The notes: generated by a model from the letters alone, not told the origin. Numbered from the stretch's first letter, positions 1 to 10,615 are shown. The stretch is 53,670 nt of DNA from Streptomyces thinghirensis (GCA_021502835.1 JAKFGP010000064.1:1-53670); one strand, 5' to 3'. Program-made: numbers and translations.

Positions 1-146
1 ATCCGGCACGAAGTTGAAGGAACTGCTGGCGGCCTCGGCTGGAGCGGGTAACGAACCGGCCGGGCGCACTGGACGCCGCGATTGGCGGAGCCTTCGAACT
101 CAAGGTGCCGAACGGCCTGCCGGTCAGCAAGTGGCACCCGAGGTAA
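1..146 (+). CDS. C-terminal fragment of an upstream gene, unidentified
   Basis: The reading frame that ends with TAA at 144-146 gives a C-terminus ending in AFELKVPNGLPVSKWHPR, which has normal Streptomyces codon use. The same frame is blocked by a TGA at 15-17, so there is probably a frame change within the first 80 bases, as in most genes here. The gene would lie directly upstream of the two paired membrane-protein genes of the CIS accessory region and could be a CIS gene. The fragment is too short to name a family. Confidence 0.4.
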
Positions 147-254
147 GAACGGGCCGCGCGGGGACGTGCGGGCAGACGGCCCAGCCCCTCGCGCGTCACC
201 CGGCCTGCCCCGGCGGGGATCGGGACGTGGCGTCGCCCGCGCGCGTAGCGTCGG

Positions 255-1680
255 GTGAGCCTTTGACCTCGCTTGGAGCCCGCGTCCGCCACCGTTGATC
301 CTGGCAGTAGCACGCGTGCGGGCTGCGGGTGCGTAATACCGGTGATGTGGTGGACGAGTACCGGTTCGAGCCCGTGGGGATGTGGCGCCCTGGACGACGG
401 TGGAGCCGCCGACGCTGCGGTTGTATCCCGGGACGACGGGCACGGTGGAGCTGACGTTTGCGCCGCCGCGTACGTCGGATGCGGTGGCGGGGCCGAATCC
501 GTACGGGCCGGGGCGGGATCACGCCGACGGAGCATCCGGACGCGGTGACGGTTCCGGGAGGGGAACCTGACGATCACGCCGTTCACCGAGGTGCGGGCGG
601 AGTGGGTGCCGCCGACGGTGAAGGGGCGGTTCCGGGGCGGCCGGCACGGTGGACAATCTCGGTAATACGAAGGTGACGGCGTCGGTTTCCGGGAGTGATA
701 CCGGGGATCATCTCACGTCGAGATCCGGCCGGGGAATGTGCAGAGTCTGAGCGAGGCCGGGCGGCGTTCGTGGAGACGACGCTGAAGGGCGGCAGATCAT
801 CTGGTTCGGGTCGAAGGAGGAGCGGCCGTACCGCTGGCGGTGCGCCGGTCGGGGGTCGAGCCGACGGAGGTCGAGGGGACGTATGTCCAGCGTGGGTTCC
901 TGCCCGGCTGGCTGGCGGCGTTCTTCGGTATCGCGTTGGCGTTGACGATCGCGTTCGTGATGATCTGGATCGCGTACAAGCCGCAGGTCCGCATGAGTGC
1001 CACCGATCAGATCGAGCAGGCGGGCAGCGCGCTCGCGCCCAGTCCCAGCGCCAGTGCCGGTCCGGAGACGCGCCCAGCGCGGCGGAGTCGGCCCCCGAAG
1101 TGCCGAGGTGCCCGAGCAGCCGGCCTCCGAGGAACCGAAGGGCGACGGTGGCGGCGGGGGCGGTGGCGGCGACAGGGCGGCGGCGAGGTCGAAGAGGCCG
1201 ATCCGCCCAAGCCCCGGACCGCGCGCCACGGCGGTGAAGGAGGTCGCCGCCCGCAGCGAGGGCCGGCACGTCTGCTACCGCGCCTATGTGGCGGACCAGG
1301 GATGGCAGGACCCGGTGTGCGACGGGGCCGAGGCGGGCACGGTCGGCAGAACCTCGCCGATCAGGCGCCTCAACATCGCCGTGGCGGGAACCGAGGGCGT
1401 CACCGGCAACGGAGCCCACGCCGTCGAGGGGGTGGCTGGACCGGCTCCAAGTGGGTGCGTGCCGACGGCGTCGACATGTACCTCGGCAGTTCCAAGGAGG
1501 CGGTCTCGCTCTCCAGGGGTTCACCCTCGAAGACGGCGCGCGAGGCACCGTCCGCCCGAACACCCACGTGGAAGGATAGCGGGTTGGCTGAGCAGGGCTG
1601 CACCAAGTCCGCGACTGGCGGTACTTCGGCAGCCCGATGGACCAGAAGTCTCAACGGCGGCCGTCCGTATCACCGTGTGA
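255..1680 (+). CDS. Single-pass membrane protein, Ig-like N-terminal region plus ChW-type C-terminal repeats (CIS locus, paralogue 1)
   Basis: Reassembled across several frame changes, the protein has four parts. The first is about 200 residues of beta-sandwich-like sequence resembling NEW3/CARDB domains (RVRNTGDVVDEYRFEP, WTTVEPPTLRLYPGTTGTV). A roughly 24-residue membrane segment follows at about 895-975, then a Pro/Ser/Gly-rich linker with poly-Gly, then a C-terminal module. That module contains YVADQGWQDPVCDGAEAGT followed by a LNIAV strand, matching the clostridial hydrophobic-W (ChW) repeat pattern, with a likely second unit ending in AAVRITV. There is no signal peptide, so a type II topology (N inside, C outside) is inferred. 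GTG at 255 matches the GTG-AGC-CT start of the downstream paralogue; an in-frame TGA at 264-266 needs a compensating pair of indels. From memory, S. coelicolor homologues are labelled hydrolytic proteins, but no catalytic motif is visible. Confidence 0.6.
275..1052 (+). repeat. Long direct repeat, copy 1 (shared half of the paired membrane genes)
   Basis: This stretch is nearly identical at nucleotide level to 1778-2556, apart from scattered substitutions and small indels. It covers the Ig-like region, the membrane segment and the start of the linker. The ten-base string gcgcgtagcg also precedes both start codons (241 and 1741), so the duplicated unit may include the upstream signal. Confidence 0.8.
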
Positions 1681-1759
1681 CCGAGGCCCAGAGGGTGCAC
1701 CCCGGTCTCGCCCTCCGGGCTCCTGACGGCCGATCGGAACGCGCGTAGCGCCTTGGTGT

Positions 1760-3205
1760 GTGAGCCTGGACTTCTCTGAGCCCGCGTCCGCCACCGTTGA
1801 TCCCGGCAGTAGCACGCGCGGCGGCGCGGCGTAATACCGGTGATGTGGTGGAGCGAGTACTGCCCGAGCCTGTGGGGGATGTGGCGCCCTGGACGACGAG
1901 GGAGCCGCCGACGCTGCGGTTGGGTCCCGGGACGACGGGCACGGTGGAGCTGACGTTTGCGCCGCCGCGTACGCCTGATGCGGTGGCGGGGCCGAATCCG
2001 TACGCGGTGCGGATTACGCCGACGGGAGCATCCGGACGCGGTGACGGTTTCTGGAGGGGAACCTGACGATCACGCCGTTCACCGAGGTGCGGGCGGAGTT
2101 GGTGCCGCCGGACGGTGAAGGGGCGGTTCCGGGGGCGGCCGCGGCTGGCGGTGGACAATCTCGGTAATACGAAGGTGACGGCGTCGGTTTCCGGGAGTGA
2201 TACCGGGATCATCTGTCGTACGAGATCCGGCCGGGGAATGTGCAGTATCGGCCGGGCCGGGCGGCATTGTGGAGACGACGCTGAAGCCGCGGCAGATCAT
2301 CTGGTTCGGGTCGAAGGAGGAGCGGCCGTACCTCGCTGGCGGTGCGCCGGTCGGGGGTCGAGCCGACGGAGGTCGAGGGGACGTGTGTCCAGCGTGGGTT
2401 CCTGCCCGGCTGGCTGGCGGCGTTCTTCGGCATCGCGCTGGCGTTGACGATCGCGTTCGTGATGATCTGGATCGCGTACAAGCCGCAGGTCCGCACGAGT
2501 GCCACGGATCAGATCGAGCAGGCGGGCAGTGCGCTGGCGCCCAGTCCGAGCGCGAGTCCGGAGACCTTGCCGAGCGCGGCCGAGTCGGTGCCCGAGGGCC
2601 GAAGGCACCGAGCAGCCGGCCCTCCGAGGAGCCCAAGGGCGACGGCGGCGGGGGCAAGGGCGACGGTGGTGGTGGCGGTGGCGGGGAGGCCAAGAAGCCC
2701 GCGAAGAAGAAGCCCGTGGTGCCCGCCGAGAACGTCCTGCTGCGCAACGCCACCACCGGTAGTGCGCCGAACTCCCCGGGCGTGAGAAGGGCGAGATCAA
2801 CGGCCCCGTCCAGCAGGCCGTCTGCGACGACACCGACGGGGACAACCAGATCTGGGACCTTGAGGTGAAGGTCGAGAAGGCGCGGCCCCCGGCGGGGCGG
2901 CGCTCTCTTCCAGATCCGGAACGTCAAGGACAAGCTCTGCATGGACCTGGGCGAGTTCGGTGCCCGGCCCATCACGACGCCCGTCTCCGAGTTCCACTGC
3001 GACGGCACGACCGGCGACAACCAGCTCTGGTGGATCGACAAGCAGCCCAGCGGCGACTACTGGATCCGCAACTTCGTCAGCGACAACAAGTGCCTGGACG
3101 TGACCAACGCCAACGGCGGCGGCCTCCTTCGCCCGGCTGACGATCTACAACTGCACCAACTCCGACGATCAGGAGTGGAAGATCGTCCCGGTGAAGAAGG
3201 ACTGA
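1760..3205 (+). CDS. Single-pass membrane protein, Ig-like N-terminal region plus ricin-type beta-trefoil lectin (CIS locus, paralogue 2)
   Basis: The N-terminal half is almost the same as in the preceding gene (SLDFSEPASATVDPGSS start, Ig-like region, membrane segment at about 2397-2477). The linker is Gly/Lys-rich and the last 150 residues are different: a ricin B/beta-trefoil lectin. QxW-type repeats are visible as NQIWDL, NQLWWID and QEWKIV, with NKCLDV and KLCMDL segments between them. The frame is broken in several places. The GTG at 1760 is chosen because the protein follows without interruption. TGA at 3203-3205 lies 19 bases from the convergent ATPase gene. Type II topology would put the lectin outside the cell and the Ig-like part in the cytoplasm. 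That fits an envelope anchor for cytoplasmic CIS particles, which is inference. Confidence 0.7.
1778..2556 (+). repeat. Long direct repeat, copy 2
   Basis: Second copy of the roughly 780-base duplication starting at 275. Beyond about 2556 similarity drops at the linker and is lost in the C-terminal modules, so the two genes share the anchor but not the exported domain. Confidence 0.8.
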
Positions 3206-3224
3206 CGGGAAGACGGACTGACGG

Positions 3225-5306
3225 TCACCAACCGCCTTCGCCGGGCACCAGCCGCCCGGCCTTGCGGTACTCGCGGCGGGCGCCCTCCAGGAGGTCGCCC
3301 GCCGTCACGTGGGTCCCCGCGTCCGGCGGCGAGGTACGCGGCGGTGACCACCGCGCTGCGGATCGACCCGCCGGCCAGCTCGAAGTCCCGGGCCAGCGGG
3401 GCCGGGTCGATGCCGTCGGCGGACGGGACGTGCGACAGACCGTGCCGCCACAGGGCGAGCCGCTGACCGGCGTCCGGGAACGGGAAGTCGACCACCAGGT
3501 CCAGGCGCCGGGTGAACGCCTCGTCGATGTTGGCGCGCAGGTTGGTGGTGAGCAGGGCGATGCCGTCGAAGGACTCCAGGCGCTGGAGCAGGTAGGCGCT
3601 CTCCATGTTGGCGTACCGGTCGTGCGAGTCCTTGACCTCGGAGCGCTTGCCGAAGACGGCGTCGGCCTCGTCGAAGAGGAGTACGGCGTCGGTGCGGTCG
3701 GCCTCCGTGAAGATCCGTTCGAGGTTCTTCTCGGTCTCGCCGACGTACTTGTCCACGATCGACGACAGCTGGACCACGTAGAGGTCGAGGCCCAGATCGG
3801 CCGCCACCACCTCCGCCGACAGGGTCTTGCCGGTGCCGGACTCGCCCGCGAACAGGCCGAGGACGCCCCGGCCGCGTCCACCGCCCGCGCTGAGCCGCCA
3901 GTCGCCGAGGACGCGGTCGCGGTGGCGGGCGCGCAGGGCGAGTTCGCGCAGCTGGGTGAGGGGGCGCTTCGGGCGAGGACCAGATCCCGCCAGTCCACGG
4001 CGGGACGGATCCGCCGGGCATGGCTCTCCAGGCCGGAGGCCGACTGACGTCGGGCCGCGAGCCGGACGTGGTCGGCGGTGACCGGGCCGCCGTCGAAGGT
4101 GGCGAGGGCGCGGGCGGCGTGCGCGGCCCGCTGGATCCGGTCGCCGCCCAGACGGTAGGGGGCGACGGCGGTGGCCAGGTCGAAGCCGTCGGCGTCCGGG
4201 CCCAGCGCGGCCCGCCAGGCGGCCGCTCCGCCGGCCCGGCGGCCCGGCGCGTCCAGGACCAGCGGGTCGTGGGGTGCCCAGTGCGGGTCGTAGGGGCGGG
4301 GGTCCGTCAGCAGTACGGTCACGTCCGTCGCCGCGGTCAGCGCCCGCACCAGCGGCCCCGGTTGGCCGGGCAGGCCGGACACCACGACGGCCCGGCCGCC
4401 GAGGCGTGCCTCGCGCAGCAGCTCGGGAACGGTGGAGAGGTCGTCCTCGGGTCCTGAGCAGCACAGCGCGTCGAGGTTCGCGGCGCGCGGGACGGAGGCG
4501 AGGGGCGGCCAGGCCGTCACCCTCGCGCTGTTCGCGCAGGTAGACGGTGAGCGGGCCGTCCTGCAGACGTGCGGCCAGGCGGCGCGTGAAGTCCTCGGCG
4601 TCGGCCCCGCGGGCAGCGGGTCCGGCATCGGGTGCAGCCGGCCGAGGAGCGCGGCGTCCGGGGTGTCGTCGCCGAGCAGATGGCCGGCCAGCCGGTCCGG
4701 GACCCGCAACGAGCGGGTGAGGAAGGGCCGCTCGGGCTCCTCGACCTCCAGCAGTCCGAGTGCGCGCAGAGGTGCCGAGGCGTGGAAGCGGCCCCGGACC
4801 GCCGCCAAGTGGGCGGGCACCCGCACAGGTCGAGGGCGAGGCCCACGGTGGCGCGGCGGCGGCTCACGTCGTCGTTGAGGTAGCCGTAGAGCGGCTCGAA
4901 GGTGCGGTCGACGTCGGGGGCGAGCGCGATGAGCAGGACGGCGGTGTCCAGCTCGGTCAGCCCCGCCCGCCCGGCCAGCAGCGCCAGCCGGTCACCGGGA
5001 CCGGCCGGGTAGCCGGCGGGCGCGTGCGGCGGGGCGGCGTCGGCGGACGGCCAGGTGCGCAGCAGGTGGCGTACGGCGTCGTCGGACAGGTACAGGCCGC
5101 GCAGCGGGTCGTCGGTCGTGGGGTCGCCGGCGGCGCGGTGCTCGACCAGCGCGATCACCCGTTCCCGCAGGGCGGCGAGGTGGGCGAGCAGGGCGTGCGC
5201 GGGATCGTCGTGCGGGGTGTTCGGGTCGTACGACTCGGACGGCGTCGGACGGGTCGCCGGCCGGGGTGCCTGGGGTGGCTGCCGCCTCCTCGGTGGGGGC
5301 GCTCAC
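3225..5306 (-). CDS. AAA+ ATPase of the contractile injection system
   Basis: Read across frame changes this is a protein of about 690 residues. The N-terminal half is a helical region (DRTFEPLYGYLNDDVSRRR, LTELDTAVLLIALAP). The AAA+ domain carries Walker A GESGTGKT, Walker B AVLLFDEADAVFGKRSE, sensor 1 LLTTNLRANIDEAF and an arginine-rich TRRLD segment; the C-terminus reads AGDLLEGARREYRKAGRL. ATPases of this shape occur in extracellular CIS and PVC/Afp clusters, where they are proposed to help assembly or remodelling. The GTG start at 5306-5304 overlaps the TGA of the upstream DUF4255 gene (GTGA), so the two are translationally coupled. The ATPase call is secure. The CIS assignment rests on the neighbours. 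Confidence 0.85.
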
Positions 5307-6016
5307 CGCTGGTCCGTGCGGCGGCTCACCGCGTCCTCGCGAGGAGTCGCGTCCTTGCGGGGGCCGCGTTCTTGCGGGCGGCGCGGGCGGCGGCCACCTG
5401 GTGGGGGCGGTGGGCGCGCTCGCTGGACTGCGCCGGTTCGCCGGGCAGTTCGCGCACCCGGACCAGCGCGCCCTCGGTGACCGGCGGCCCGGCGTCGTAC
5501 TCCGGGAAGGCGGGGAAGAGGTGCGGTCACCACCAGGTCCAGGGAGGGTTTCCAGCTCGCCGCCGAGGGCGGACCAGATCTCGGCGAGGGAACGGGACTC
5601 GCGTCTGGGTGCCGGCCACCGTCAGCGGCATCGACAGCCCCAGTGCCCGCAGCGAGGCGGGGAGTTCGGAGGGCGACAGGACCTCGCGCGGCAGCAGGGT
5701 CGCCAGTACGGCGGACAGCAGCCGGTGTTCGTCCTGCGGGGTCTTCGTCCACGCCGTCACCGGGTACGACAGCCGGAACCAGCGCGGCGGCCGGCGGCGC
5801 CGCACCTCGATGTCCCGTTCGTCGCGGACCGACATGTGTCCGCTCTGCCGCCGGGCCACGTCCTCGCGGATGTCGGCATATAGGCGTTGACCACGGGGGC
5901 GTTGCGCCGGGCCGCCCAGTCACGGGTGGGTACCTCGAAGGACACGTCGATGCCGAGCCCGTCAGCGCGCCACCGCCGAGGAGGCTCTTGAGGACCTCGT
6001 CCACCTCGTGGATCAC
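5303..6016 (-). CDS. DUF4255 (Pvc16-type) CIS accessory protein
   Basis: The N-terminus (VIHEVDEVLKSLLGG, then GIDVSFEVPTRDWAARRNAP) and the segment HMSVRDERDIEVRRRRPPRW followed by FRLSYPVTAWT match the DUF4255 family. This family is found in nearly all extracellular CIS clusters and is thought to act in sheath or tail-cap assembly. GTG at 6016 is used as the start. Several frame changes split the gene, for example near 5525, 5590, 5880 and 5960. The C-terminus is Arg/Ala-rich. It is coupled by a 4-base overlap to the ATPase gene. Confidence 0.8.
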   Translation of the reverse strand: MIHEVDEVLKSLLGGGALTGSASTCPSRYPPVTGRPGATPPWSTPICRHPRGRGPAAERTHVGPRRTGHRGAAPPAAALVPAVVPGDGVDEDPAGRTPAAVRRTGDPAAARGPVALRTPRLAAGTGAVDAADGGRHPDASPVPSPRSGPPSAASWKPSLDLVVTAPLPRLPGVRRRAAGHRGRAGPGARTARRTGAVQRARPPPPPGGRRPRRPQERGPRKDATPREDAVSRRTDQR

Positions 6017-6176
6017 TCTTGCGCTCCCGCCCTGCCGTCTCGCCGCCGCCGTCCGCCACTGTCCGTCACCGATCGTGCCCCGGGGGCCGTCCGCCCGCAG
6101 GCGCGCCGGGGACGGCGGCCGGGCAGGCCGGCGTGCCTGTGCGGCCCCAAGGGGCCGCCTTCGATTGCCCGTTCGG

Positions 6177-6925
6177 TCAGATGTAGCCTTCCCGCAGGGC
6201 ATAGGCCACGGCGTGCGCACGGTTGCGCAGATGGAGTCGCGTGGTGGAGTCCGTGCATGACGTTCTTGACGGTCCGTTGGAGTAGGACAGCTTGCACGGC
6301 GATCTCCGGTGTCGAGGCCCTCGGCGACCAGTCGCAGGACGTCCACCTCGCGGGGTGCGAGACCCAGCGAGGGCGCCGGGGCGGCCCGCCGCGCCCCGGT
6401 GCAGGGTGCCCACCTGGCTGATGAGCCGGCCGAGCAGGTCGGCGGGCAGGTCGCCGTCGCCGCGGACGCGGCCTAGTACCACCTGCACCAGCCGGTGGGC
6501 GGTGGCCTCGTGCCGCCAGACGATGGCGCCGACGCCGCACTCGACGACGTCCAGCAGCTCGCTCTCCCGGATCGCGCCGACCACGAGCACGGCGCGCGCG
6601 CCCTCGCTGCGCACGATCCGGCGCAGCCGGGTGAGCGCCCCCTCGTCGAGCGCGTCCTCGATGAGCAGGGGCCACCGTGCCGGGGCCGGACTCTCGCGCG
6701 CAGATCGATCTCCGGGTGGCGGCGCAACTGGCTGACCGCGCCCTCGCGGCTGATCGAGTCCGGCGCGGACACCGCCACCGGGACGCGCCGGTCGGCGACA
6801 CCACCGACGGATCCGTCGGCGCCGAGACTGGATTGGTGGTGGTCCGGGGTGAGTTGAACAACCGTTTCCCCCCTGTTCACGCGAGCCCGCCGTTCGGCGC
6901 AGGCCGGTAGCGGATGAGCGTGCAT
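6177..6925 (-). CDS. LuxR-type response regulator with atypical receiver
   Basis: The C-terminus is a clear LuxR/NarL helix-turn-helix: PREVDVLRLVAEGLDT, then RTVKNVMHGLTTRLHLRN and AHAVAYALREGYI. The first 130 residues look like a receiver (ARAVLVVGAIRESELLDVV, ECGVGAIVWRHEATAHRLV), but the usual phosphoacceptor loop is not obvious, so it may be a phosphorylation-independent orphan regulator. ATG at 6925 is used; a GTG at 6880 preceding NRGETVVQL is an alternative. Frame changes occur near 6290 and 6680. No histidine kinase lies next to it. Its place between CIS genes and a divergent LAL regulator suggests control of the CIS locus. Confidence 0.7.
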
Positions 6926-7241
6926 CCCACACTTCTGTGACGGCTAAGGCTGCGCAATCGTGGAGCACCACGAGGGCCACACCACGAGACCAGTGCGGGA
7001 GTGCCCTCTCCGGGCGGGCCGCCTGGCGGACGTTTCCAGCAGGTCAGGAGGTCTCGCGCAAAGGGGCGCGGGCCCGTGGCGCCGGGCGCGCACCACCGTG
7101 AGCCTCGCCACAACCACAACCACAGCCACCGCCCGGGTCGTGGGAGGCCGTTCCTGTTGGTGGGCCACCTCACACCACCCGCGTCCGCATTCCCACGTCT
7201 CACATGCCGGGGAGCAACCATCCACCACAGGGGGAGCACCG
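6926..7241. other. Divergent intergenic region, about 315 bases
   Basis: It lies between the response regulator (minus) and the LAL regulator (plus) and must carry both promoters. There is a short CA-rich stretch with repeated acaacc units near 7110-7130. No convincing -35/-10 pair, operator palindrome or RNA gene could be identified. Confidence 0.5.
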
Positions 7242-10200
7242 ATGACCGGACCGCTCCGCGAACGCGACGACGCCCTGGCGCTGCTCACGGCCGAGACCGA
7301 GCGCGCCCGGGCCAGGGCACCGGCGGCCTCGTCCTGCTGCGCGGGGCCACCGGCACCGGCCGCACCGCCGTACTCGGGTCGCGCCGCTCCGGCACGCCGC
7401 GGACCTCGGCCTGCGGGTGCTGCGGGCCCGCTGCTCACCCGAGGACACCGGCGTCCCCTTCGCCACCGTCCTCCACCTCCTCGGTCCGGTACCGAGTTCA
7501 CGGACCTGGCACCGGGCGGCGACGACCGCGGCAGCGCGGCCCGGCTGTGGCGGCTGCTGCGCTCGTACGCGGACGAGGGTCCGCTGCTGGTCGCCGTGGA
7601 CGACGTGCACCTGGCCGACGACGCCTCGCGGCGCTGGCTGGTCGAGGCGGCCCGGCGCGTCGACCGATTACCGGTACTGCTGGTGGCCACCGAGCGCAGT
7701 CAGTACGACATCGAACCGCGCCCGCCGGACTCACGCAGGCCCTGTCGCCCTCCCTCGTGCGCACCCACACCGTCGCCCCGCTCAGCGACGCGGCGGCGGC
7801 CGGGCTGGTCCGTGCCGCCTTTCCCGCGGCCGGACCGCGCTGGACGCGGGAGTGCGTGCGGGCCGGCGCCGGCAGCCCGCTGCTCCTGCACGCCCTGCTC
7901 GACGACCTCGGCGGCATCCCACGGCAGGACGGCCCCGCACCCGACGGCGCCCCGCCCCTACCCGACACCTGTGCCGCGTTGTGCCCCGGGACCTACCCGG
8001 CGGCCGTCTCCTGGTGGCTGAACAGCGCCGGCCCCGCGACGGCCGACGTGGGCCCGCTGCCTCGCGGCACTGGAACAGGCGTGGCCACCGGGCACGGACG
8101 GCGACCCGGCCCCCGACCCGGCGGGACCCGCCGAACGGACGCGGGGCGGCCGGGCATGCCCTCACACCCCCGACACGGAGCCGAGCCACTCCGCCGCCGC
8201 ACCCCGACCACGCGCGAAGCGCGGGCACCACCAGCAGGCGCGGCGCGCCCGGCCCACGGCGCCCACGGCGCCCACGCCGTCCGCGCAGGGCGACGAGGAG
8301 ACCCGGCGCGCCCAGGACGCGCCGCCCGCGCACTTCCGACCCGTACGCCCAGGACGCGCCGCCCGCGCGGTCCGACCCGTACGCGCAGCACGACCCCTAC
8401 ACGCAGCACACCCCCCTACACGCAGCCCGCACCGTACGCCCAACGCACGGAGTCCACGCCGTACGCCCTCGCACGCCCCTACCCCCAGTACGGCCGCCTC
8501 TCCGAGCCCCCGACGCACCGAACCGGACGATGCCGGGGCAGGCCCACCATCCCTCCCGGGGACGTGCGGCCGAGGCGAGGGCCGGGGACCCGGTCGATCT
8601 GCTCGCCGAGGCGGCCGGTGCCGATCCCGCCCGGGTCGCCGGTTGGCTCGCCGCGATGACCCGGCTGGGACTGCTGCGCCCGGACGCCGCCGGCCGCCTC
8701 TGCTACGCGCACCCTGCTGCTGCGCGACGCCGTGCTCACCGGCTGGCCCAGGCCTCGCCGGGAGGCGGCGCACCGGGCGGCGGCGGAGGCGATGCTGCGC
8801 CGGGGCGACTGGGTCGAGGCGGTCGCCCGGCATCTGCTGCGGACGCCGGCCGTCGGCCTGTTCTGGGCGCTGCGCGTCCTGCGCGACGCGGTCACGGTCG
8901 CCGTGCACGACGCCCGGCCCGACGACGCCGTCGGCTATCTGCGCCGGGTAGCTGGACGAGCCGCTGCCGGACGACGCCCGCCAGCGGCTGCTGACCGAAC
9001 TGGCCCCTGGAGTACGCGTCGGCCGACACCCCGGCGGCCATTGCCCGCCTCGCCGAGGCGCAGCACCTGCCGGCCGACCCCGCAACCGGGTGCGTACCGG
9101 CCGTCGCCCTCGGCACAGCGCTGGCAGGCCGCGGCGAGATCCGTACCGCCATGGAGGTACGCTGCGGCGGGACCGGAGGGCCGTCTGTCCGACCACCCGG
9201 GTCTGACCCGCACTCGTGCAGACCGCCGGCGCGCTGCTGTCCGACGAGGACCTGGCGACCCGGCAGGAGGGTACCGGTCGCTGTGCGAGACCGGCGAGAA
9301 CTCCTGGAACTGGTGGGCACCGCCGACAGGCCCTGCTCGTGCGGTACGCGGCGACGGCCGCGCTGATCTCGGCCGAGGAGGCGATGCCCCGCGTACGGGC
9401 CCTGCTGCGCGCAGCCCACCGACCCGCTCGCCGAACCCCCTTCCTGCTGGGCACGGCCGCCGCGGTCGCCCAGTGGGCCGACGAACTCGACGAGGCCGAA
9501 CGGCTCGTGGAGCGCGGCCTGCCGGACAGCACCCCGCCCTGCTGCACCCGATGCACAGCGCTCCTCAACACCTGCGCGGACATCGCCGGGGCCCGCGGCG
9601 ACCACGCCCGGCTGCTCGCCACCGGCGACGCGGCGGGGCCCGGCACCGTCCCGCACCGGGCCCTCCAACCGGGACGCCCACACGGTGATGGCGCTGGTCC
9701 ACACCGGCCGCACCGACGAGGCACAGCGCTTCGCCGACCGGTTCGACCTGCGCGAGGTGCCGGAGAACTGGGAGCTGAACCGCTTCCCTGTACGCCCGGG
9801 GCGTGCTGCGCGCCGCCACCGGCGACCTCGGCGGGCGCCCTCCACGACTTCCTGGAGGTGGACGGCGCCAGACCGCCCGCGAGGTGGTCAGCCCGGTCGT
9901 CACCCCGTGGCGGACGGCGATCGCGGAGTGCCGGCTGGCCCTGGGCGGCGGTCAGGAGGCACTGGCCCTGGCGACGGAGGAACTGCGGCTGGCCCGGGTG
10001 TGGAACACCCCGCGCACGGGTGGGCCGCGCCCGTGCGGGCCGGGGCTACCGCGACCGGGCGGGCGGCGCGGCCTGGAGCTGGCCGAGGAGGCCGTACGCA
10101 CCCTGCGGACGCACCCGTCGACACCCACGTGGAGCTGGTCGCGGCGCTCATCGCCCAGGGCCGTCAGCTCGCCGCCACCGGTGACCGCGCCGCGCGCGCG

Positions 10201-10615
10201 ACCGCTCTCGCGCGAGGCGGCGGAGCTGGCCGAACGCAAGGGCGCCCTGCGGCTGCTCGCCACGGCCGGGGAGGCCCTGCGCGAGAGCGGCGCCTCGGGG
10301 CGCGGTGACGGCGCGGGACCGGTTCCGGGGGCGCTGACCGGGCAGCGAGCGCCGTATCGCCGAGCTGGCCGCCGACGGACGTACGAACACCGAGATCGCC
10401 GACCTGCTGCACCTGGCCAGGCGCACCGTGGAGACCCATCTGACCAGCACGTACCGCAAACTGCGGATACGCCGCAGGACCGAGCTGCCCGGTGCGCTGG
10501 GCGGAGCCGGCCGCCCAGGGAAGCGCATCCCACCGCACGGACCGCTCAGGACCCCGCACGGCACACCGCACCGAACACCGCACGCCACACCACGCCGCGC
10601 ACCGATCAGGACTGA
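7242..10615 (+). CDS. Large ATP-binding LuxR (LAL/MalT-type) transcriptional regulator
   Basis: The protein is about 1120 residues and broken by many frame changes. The N-terminal STAND-type ATPase has a P-loop-like GATGTGRTAVL and a Walker B-like PLLVAVDDVHLADD, followed by RRWLVEAARRVDRLPVLLVA. A Pro/Tyr/Gln-rich low-complexity section follows, then a helical repeat region (GDPVDLLAEAAGADPARVAG; YAHPLLRDAVLTGWP). The C-terminus is a LuxR HTH (RIAELAADGRTNTEIADLLH, then ARRTVETHLTSTYRKL). ATG 7242 follows a ggggagc ribosome-binding site. The last 35 residues are a His/Thr/Pro-rich tail and its frame is uncertain. Such regulators often activate clusters; here the CIS genes are the obvious target. 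It is convergent with the giant minus-strand gene. Confidence 0.8.
8338..8490 (+). repeat. Degenerate tandem (D)PY(A/T)Q repeats inside the LAL regulator
   Basis: In the coding frame this reads as about six units of the type DPYAQ, DPYTQ, PYTQ, APYAQ and PYALA separated by short spacers. A run of repeated gcccacggc triplets lies just upstream, near 8255-8280. It separates the ATPase and helical repeat parts and is likely a flexible linker. Confidence 0.6.

Noticed and set aside
583..1563. Long minus-strand open frame opposite the first membrane gene
   Set aside because: It mirrors the real plus-strand coding signal, is Arg/Pro/Ala-rich without any domain, and recurs opposite the duplicated copy at 2079-3041 simply because the DNA is duplicated.
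2941..4047. 368-codon plus-strand frame running from the lectin gene into the ATPase gene
   Set aside because: Only the first 60 residues (lectin) are real; the rest is antisense to the AAA+ domain and has antisense-type composition.
4760..5890. 376-codon plus-strand frame
   Set aside because: Antisense to the ATPase and DUF4255 genes, which carry clear family motifs on the minus strand.
8255..8520. Possible CRISPR-like array because of repeated units
   Set aside because: The repeats are short, degenerate and in frame (PYAQ-type codons), with no constant repeat-spacer structure.
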